From Dasyornis broadbenti (taxonomy: Eukaryota > Chordata > Aves > Passeriformes > Dasyornithidae): a DNA stretch of 64,000 bases. A program made the translations under genes and the position numbers. Within the stretch, counting starts at the first letter, position 1, and every line of letters begins with the position of its first letter. Shown here in pieces: positions 57,470 through 64,000 of the stretch. The DNA lies in assembly GCA_013397935.1 (NCBI GenBank), contig VZRN01003159.1, positions 767,165 through 831,164 on the forward strand, written 5' to 3'. Under the pieces are notes generated by a model. That model worked only from the letters and a program-made list of their open reading frames with translations. It was not told where the DNA came from and ran no database searches.

Positions 57470-60022
57470 TGTACAAGACAGAATTTTTGGGAAAGCTCTC
57501 ATACATTTTCTAGGAGATGGACATAACTGACTGCCTGTATACTGATGCATGCAGCATGAGGAAGAAATAGGAGAAATTAGAGATTTCTGTGCTGTTGCAG
57601 GACATGACCTCATTGGAGTCACAGGCATGTGGTGGGGTAGCTCATAATTGAAGTACTGCAATAAATGTATACAGGTCCTTTAGAGATTGGATAGGAGGGC
57701 AGGAAGGTAGGAAGCACTGCCCTTCATGTGAGAGCAGTAGGAATGCATGAAGCTCTGCCTTGGAATTTGTGATGAGTTAATTCAGAGCTTATGGGTCAGG
57801 GTTAGTAGGCTGACCAATTTTTGTGTGTCTGCTACAGACTGCCTAGTCAGGAACAAGTAGAAACGACCACCTTCAGACTACTAGAGTATCTTCACATCCA
57901 TAAGATTTGCATCTCATGGAGAACTTCAAGAATCACAGTATCTGCTAGAAGTTCAACATAGAAGGACACATCACCAAGGTTTTTGGAATGCATTTTTAAA
58001 AGGCTTCCAGATGTAGCTGAGAACATAATGAGCAGTGATGTTCTGCTGGACCTATTTTTGACAAGCAAGGAAGAATCTGTTTGTGGCTGTGAAGTTCAGG
58101 GGAAGTCTTAGCTGTAGATGAGGTGATTGCATTCTGGAGTGCAGTAAACAAAGGAGAATCATAACCCTGAACTTCAGGAGAGCAGACTTCAGCTTGTTTA
58201 GGAATCTTCTTCAAACAAACCCGTGGCATATGCATCTGGAGAGAAGAGGACTCTAGAAGAATTTGTTGACTTTCAAGGATCACCTCTTTCAAGCTCCAGA
58301 GCAGCTGAACACAATGAACACAAAATGAAGCAAAAAGTTAAACAAGAAGATACGGACAAAACTCAGATGCAAAAAAAAAGTGTACAAGAGGTGGAAAAGG
58401 AGAAAAATGTCCTAGGAAGCATATAGACAAACAGTCTGAAGATACTGAGACATGGTTAGGAAAGCAAAACTCACCTGGAAACAAGTGAAAGGGAAACAAG
58501 AAATCTTTCCAAAAGTTTAACAGCAGCAAAACAAAGACTACGGAAAGTGTTGGTCTGCTGGTGAATAGGGCAGGGGATCTCATGATAAAGGACACAGAAA
58601 AAGTTGAAGTAATTAATGCCTACTTGACTTCTAGCTTCCATCAAGAGCAGCATTTAGGATTCCCAGGAGTGTATGGAGCACGTAAGACTCAGTCACAGTA
58701 CAGGAGGATCAGGTTAAGGAACATTTAAATAAACAAAATATGCACAAGTCCATGGGACCTGACAGGGTGTGACCGAGAGTCACTCCTATCTTTAAGAAGA
58801 GACAGAAGTGGGATCCAGGGAACTACAGACCAGTGAGCCTCCCCTTGATCCCTCAGAGGGTAATGGTGGAAACAATTTCAAAACACATGAAGGACAAGAA
58901 ATTGATCAGAAGTAATCAGAAAGTATTTATGTTTAACCAAACTGATAGCTTTCTGTGCTAAGATAACTGGCTTGATGGATGAGGGGAGAGCAGCAGATGT
59001 TGGTTATCCTGTCTTCAACAAGGTTTTCAACACTGTCTTCCACAATACCTTCACGGACAGACTGAGAAGTGCAGGCCATAAGTACACAGTGAGTTGAATT
59101 AAAAACTAGCCTAATTTCTGGGCTGAAAGGGTTGTGGTCAGTGGTATGAATTCCAAATGAGAACTAGTCACTACTGGTGTACTCCAGGGGTCAATATCAG
59201 GGCCAATACTGTTTAATATCTTCATTAATGACCTGGATTCTGGTTCAGAGGGCATTCACCAAGTTTACAGATGTTACAAAGCGGGGAAGAGTGTTTCTTG
59301 TGCCAGATGGTTGTGCTACTAGTCAGAGGGACTTTGCCAGGATGGAGAAGTCTCTAGACAGGAACCTCATGAAATTCATAAAGGTAAAGAAAAAATAATG
59401 AGAGTAACGCGACCATGCACCACTGCATGCTGAGGGCCAACAAGTTAGAAAGTAGCCTGGCAGAAAACAGCATAGGAAACCTGCTGAACATATGGATCAT
59501 GAGTCAGCAAGGTGTCCTGGTAGCAGAAAGAGATTGACAATATACTGAGTTGTGTTAGGAAAATTATCACCAGCAGGTTTTAACCATGGGGACACTTCCT
59601 CTCAGCACTTGTGAGACCACATCTGGGTCCTGCTTCCAGATCTGGGTTCTGCAGTGCAAGAGATGTGTGGCTTTGGTGGAGTGAGTCCAGTGAAGTTGCA
59701 GGGACTGGAACACTTGTCATACAAGTATAGATAGCTGTATAGATATAGTATAGATAGCTGGGGCTATCTGTCCTGAAGAAGGGAGATCACTTAGGGGTTA
59801 TCGTATCAGTATGTATAAATACATGATGACAGGACACAGAAGACAAAGGCAAACTCTCAGGGATTGCCTGGCATAGGATAAGAGGAAAAATTCCACAATA
59901 AAACTGACCATGCAGTGGAACAGGTTTCCCAGTGATTTTGGGTAGTTTGCTGTGAAAGATGTTAAAAATTAAGTGGAGAAAGTCCTGAATAGCCTGACCT
60001 AACAGTAAAGTTAGCCTCTGTT
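57470..60022 (+). mobile_element. Old, nearly complete CR1 LINE ORF2 region
   Basis: Plus-strand CR1 of an older subfamily. Recognisable blocks in order are: 'GATGCATGCAGCATGAGG', 'GAAATTAGAGATTTCTGTG' and 'GTGGGGTAGCTCATAATTG' (endonuclease); 'GGGTCAGGGTTAGTAGGC', 'GTCTGCTACAGACTGCC' and 'TGTTCTGCTGGACC' (endonuclease end); 'CTTCAGGAGAGCAGACTTCAG' and 'TTTCAAGGATCACCTC' (linker); 'ACAAGTCCATGGGACCTGA', 'GATCCAGGGAACTACAGACC' and 'CTGGTGTACTCCAGGGGTC' (reverse transcriptase); and the beginning of the 3' UTR, 'GAATAGCCTGACCTAACAG'. It ends near 60022 before the 3' tail. The start is uncertain (57300-57560). At about 2.5 kb it is the most complete CR1 in the window, and it carries many substitutions and indels. 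Confidence 0.9.
57560..59960 (+). pseudogene. CR1 ORF2 relic: endonuclease plus reverse transcriptase
   Basis: Translated pieces show the endonuclease 'GGVAHN' (normally GGIAHD) near 57630-57648, then reverse transcriptase 'DPGNYRPVSLP' near 58810-58845. Motif A reads PVFNKVFNTVFHN, with the catalytic aspartate replaced by valine (59011-59013). Then come 'TTGVLQGSISGPILF'-like remains near 59173-59215 in shifting frames. Motif C reads KFTDVTK in place of KFADDTK (FADD to FTDV, 59264-59275). Frameshifts and stops are spread along its length; the longest open piece is 73 codons (59177-59398). It is non-functional and clearly older than the other CR1 copies by its divergence. Confidence 0.85.
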
Positions 60023-63000
60023 ATGATGGTGTGTTAACCATTCGGGTGTTTCTCCCAATTTCCATTAGTCTGTAACTGTGGTTGTTCAATTCAATAGGGA
60101 CTGTATTAGTGTTCTCACATTTAAAAGTCAGTTCTCTATAGGGAGAGCTAAAATGCTGGAAATAGCAAGACTAAACTAAAAGTACCAGAAATTCTTCATA
60201 CTTTTGAGACCTGATTCCTCCTGAATATATCAGAAATGTGCTGAAGTGGATAGACGGCTTATATGTTGATGTAAAGTGTATACGTGGGTAGATAAGTGGA
60301 TGTGAGGAAAAATAATAAACTCTGAATTCATCATCACTTTATCTATGTATTGTATTCCATTCACTCTTCTTTTTGTGTCTGTTTTCTTTGGACTGCAAAT
60401 TGCTCTGTCTGTTTTTAAAGCCTAAATCCTGAATGGAACTTTTGTAAGGCTATTGCATGTGATCTTCTTTTAGTAAAAGTGAGACTTTACTAAGTGCCTT
60501 AACAAGCACGGTTCTTGAGTCAACAAACCTTCAGGCCCTGAGTCTCTGAGGTACTCTTGGAGACACTGTCAAAACACATGCTATCCCTTATGTTTGGGAA
60601 AGATCTATGGCAGAAGTTACCACCCTCTAACTCCTCCTTAAATCACAGTAACTCCAAAGTACGTGAAAATAACCAGACTGTTGCTGACCCAAGACTCCTG
60701 ACTGCCATACATTTTAGTGTTGCTTTTTTTATTGTGTTAGTACAGCACTGAAGATAGAACATCCAGGTTAAAAAAATTCTAACAGTGAGCTTCATTAAAA
60801 ACAATATCTTTAGCAACAAAATTCACCAATATTTAGATCAGTTTTATGATGAGTGGCTGGTTTTATGTCTTCCCATAATTATATTTTTATCCCAGATTTT
60901 AATCTGTTTTCCATGTGCCTCTACTGAAAAACATGGCCCCTGAAGATAGATCTGTGTCTGTGACTACTTGTGGTCACCTTAGTATCTCTGGCAAACTTTG
61001 AGAGACCTCTGTTGTGCAGTACTTGCAGATTTCTGGAAAAGTTTTCAGCCAGCTTTATAATTTCTTTTGTGTCTGCAAGGCAGTGCAAAGAGGTGAGGAT
61101 GATAAGCATTCAGGCCCTTGTGTTGAGTTTCTTCGTATTTCTGAAATGAGTGTGAAGTTGCCAGCAGTGAAGAGTGACATAAAAGAAGTCTCAAAGCTGC
61201 ACAGAAAAGAAGCTGATTAGGGAAATGAACCCTGTAATTAAGGCCAGGAAGAAATATAAATGACAGACAGAACACAGGGGGCAAAGAAGAGTGATCTTTA
61301 AAGAGAACTGAGGATGAAGAGAGGTCAGGGGAAAGAAGTTAAAAACTAGGCAATTGCTGAGGAACAGAATTAGAGAAAAGAGCACTTTTAAGTAGGTTTA
61401 AAACTTGGGATTTAAAAAGCATTTCTAGAAACATAAGAAAAGTGATGTTTTAGAAGGTGTAACAGAAACAGTTCCAAAACAGTCTGAATCCTTAAGAGTT
61501 ATTAATTATAAAGACTGTTATTAAAAAGAAATTCTGGGTTCACTATTGCCATATTTAGCAACAGAGCCAGAGCAGTTTTAAATATAAATCTTAGTTTGGT
61601 TGTGTAGCAGCTGTTGCACACTAAGCATACTGCCGTATTTCATGTGTGGGACATGATCTTTTTCTAACACCAGGGACCATGAGGATGTGCCCATGGCTAC
61701 AGAGGAGCCTCATAACAAAGAAAGAAAAAAGTATTTGTAGAAATTCAGCAGTTTGGGCAAGATGTTAAAGTAGGAAACTGCTTGTGAACTTTTCCAGGCT
61801 AAATATCAATATTTCATCTGGGAAAATTCTAAACTTCCTTCTTCCTTTCAGAGGTTCTTAAAATCCCTTACTTTTGTTGAAAATATAGACTCTTACTGAT
61901 ATATTCTAAGAGTAACCTCTGCTCTGCAGACCCTCTTTGAGACAGGGAATCAAAACATCTTGCTGGTAGGGTCTCAGTAACTGAAATACTTGACTTCCAC
62001 ACAATTTTGTTAGCTGGACTCTGCTTTCCAAAATATTGTCTGAACTCTCAGACTGAGATTCTCTACAAAATTAGTACTTTCTTGTTTCTTGTAAGACACC
62101 ACTAGGAATTTGTCCTTTTGTATTGGGACAAAATCTTCTTTAAAATCACCTAATGCTTCTGAGAACTTTATAGACTGGTTAGTCTGAACTATGAAAGATA
62201 ACACACAAGCTGGAGAAAGTTAGAGTATCTGTTAATTACTCATGCAGTTAGAATTTTTTTTTTAATTTTCTCAGAGCAAATGGGTACTATAAAAAGAAAA
62301 CATCAGAATTGTTGGGAATTGGTTGCCCAATGAAAGTGAAGGAAGAGGATATTGGTCGTGGCGAAATTTAAGAGGCTGAGTCATGCTGTCAGATGATGCT
62401 GATCTGTCTAAGCAGCTTTGATGAGATATTGTAGTTAATTTTTCTTTTTCTGATGTCACTGTTTAAGGGTAATTGGACTTCATCGTTTCATACTGGCACG
62501 GGTGTTCTGACAGGCTTGATAGGTTAAAACTTGTGAGCATTTAACTCTGAAGTACTAGTGAGTTACAGATGTATGTGTATGCATATGAAGAACAGATAGT
62601 ACTATACTTTGTTTGTTGCATCAGATACTTCAGTGGGAAAAAACCAAGATTCAAATGGAAAGAGGAATGATGTAGACTAAATCAAAGATGTATTATATAC
62701 AATAATAAGATATATTGGCTGTATTTACTTTTTTTTCATTTCCAAATGCTTCCTTTTACTTTTGTATATTGTATAGTACCTTGTGAGCATACATATTTAA
62801 ACCAAGCAGCATAAAGCTGCTGACACTGGACAATTTTCTCTTTTACTCCTGCAATATTTCAAGGAGAGAAAAAAAAGTGAACAAACATTCACTTTGTATA
62901 CGTAGTCAAACAAGCGCTGGTTCTTTGAGAATCAGTAAACTTGATCTATGGAAACATAACTCTCCTGTGGAGAAGGAAAGATGTTAGTTCTGCCTGGTAC

Positions 63001-64000
63001 TGTTCAGTGGGACCAAGAGGAATAAAGTGTCTATGACATAATTTTGATATATGCAGTAGACTCTTATAAGACTTAAGCATGATTACATCAAGCAGTGAAA
63101 GGAAGCTGCTGCGAGGACAATTACGGAGAGAGACAGGCAGCTGAGGGACAGTCGCAAAGCCCTACACTCAAGTTTGTCTTTGACATCATTCTACCAGCTG
63201 AGTATAAGACAGCTGCATACAACTCTGCTGATTTGCTCATCCCTTCTTCTTTCTTTGCGTCTTACTGCTAGATGCTTTTTAGACTGTTGGCTGCTAACTT
63301 TAGGCAAACACCTGATGTGCCTCATACTTCTCTTGCCAAGAAAGGTCTTGGATAACCTAAGCTGAAATATTTGAAGTTTCTCGTAGTGTAATGCATGAAT
63401 TCAGACATTAATTGACATAATCATTGAAGAAAAATATTGCAGCTGACTGCTCATGGTTATTTCCAACGTTTGGTTTGGGTTAGTTTTACTGTTACAGTCC
63501 TTTTCCTTTGTTACTTTCTATTGTGTTTTGATTCTTAAGTTACTGGCTAGGGACCAATTCAGAATGGTCTGAGTTTTAAGGTAATTTCTGCCAGCTTAGG
63601 GAAGCCTTTAAAAGCTCTTCATGACAAGAATGAAGTTTGCAATCCACCACTACATGTACTACTCTTTGTACCTGTACGTTGCGTTTATACAGACTAGAGA
63701 ACTGTCACATAGCTTGGTGTAATAAATCAGCAGCTATTGAAAATTGCTGCCAAGTTCATGGCAGGAAGTGTAAATTATTCAAGTCTCTTCAATAGCAGTT
63801 TAAAATGAGAATATCCAGATAAGCAAGAGATCAATCACCATGTTAAAAAACTGCCTTGGTCTGCCAAAGGAAATTAGGGGATGGAAAGTCCTATAGCTCT
63901 GTCAAAATGACTTTGTCATAGGCAATACCAGAAGAGAGTGTATTCATGAAAAACATGACCCCAAACAACACCCTACGTGCAGGGTGCCTTTTTAATGGAA
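60023..64000. other. AT-rich DNA without a recognisable gene
   Basis: About 4 kb to the window end. Frames of at most 79 codons, overlapping on both strands, none recognised. No CR1 tail, LTR signal or microsatellite of note was seen. Confidence 0.55.

Overview
The window is vertebrate nuclear DNA, almost certainly from a bird. It is AT-rich and has no operon structure. It is scattered with CR1 LINE retroposon fragments that end in the ATTCTATG-type 3' tail repeat, together with avian-type solo LTRs. I cannot name the species. The LTR types I recognise are widespread in Neoaves, including passerines. No host protein-coding exon, tRNA, rRNA or other RNA gene could be supported. The open frames are short, or they lie inside retroposons and low-complexity DNA. 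The sequence is best read as a long intergenic stretch or a large intron.

Layout: a CR1 3' end (12-475); bare AT-rich DNA; a 1.05 kb solo LTR followed by a CR1 (8291-10337); bare DNA; an A/C-only tract with a one-base gap inside an exact duplication (17335-17620); bare DNA; a second solo LTR (23095-23682); a gap inside poly-A (25278-25309); a CR1 (26147-26908); bare DNA; a GC-rich unclassified block plus a short CR1 tail (33480-34087); a CR1 with reverse-transcriptase relics (36028-36960); an opposite-strand CR1 split by a later LTR insertion with a perfect 5-bp target duplication (38322-39711); a probable LTR (40358-40685); bare DNA; a short CR1 3' end (46576-46887); two neighbouring solo LTRs (51780-52576 and 52972-53669, the latter with a perfect 5-bp duplication); and a 4 kb CR1 pile-up (56053-60022) holding the most complete but heavily decayed endonuclease plus reverse-transcriptase relic.

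None of the mobile elements looks active. Every CR1 is truncated and frameshifted, and both CR1 reverse transcriptases around 56-60 kb have lost catalytic aspartates. All LTRs are solo, with no gag, pol or env nearby. All five confident LTRs, and the sixth candidate, read on the minus strand as far as their signals show. That is weak evidence that the window could be an intron of a plus-strand gene. I found no previously undescribed functional system. The most informative signals are the nested, datable insertion, the tail-to-tail CR1 fusion with a displaced 38-bp copy, the tandem repeats inside LTRs, and a likely assembly scar at 17426.
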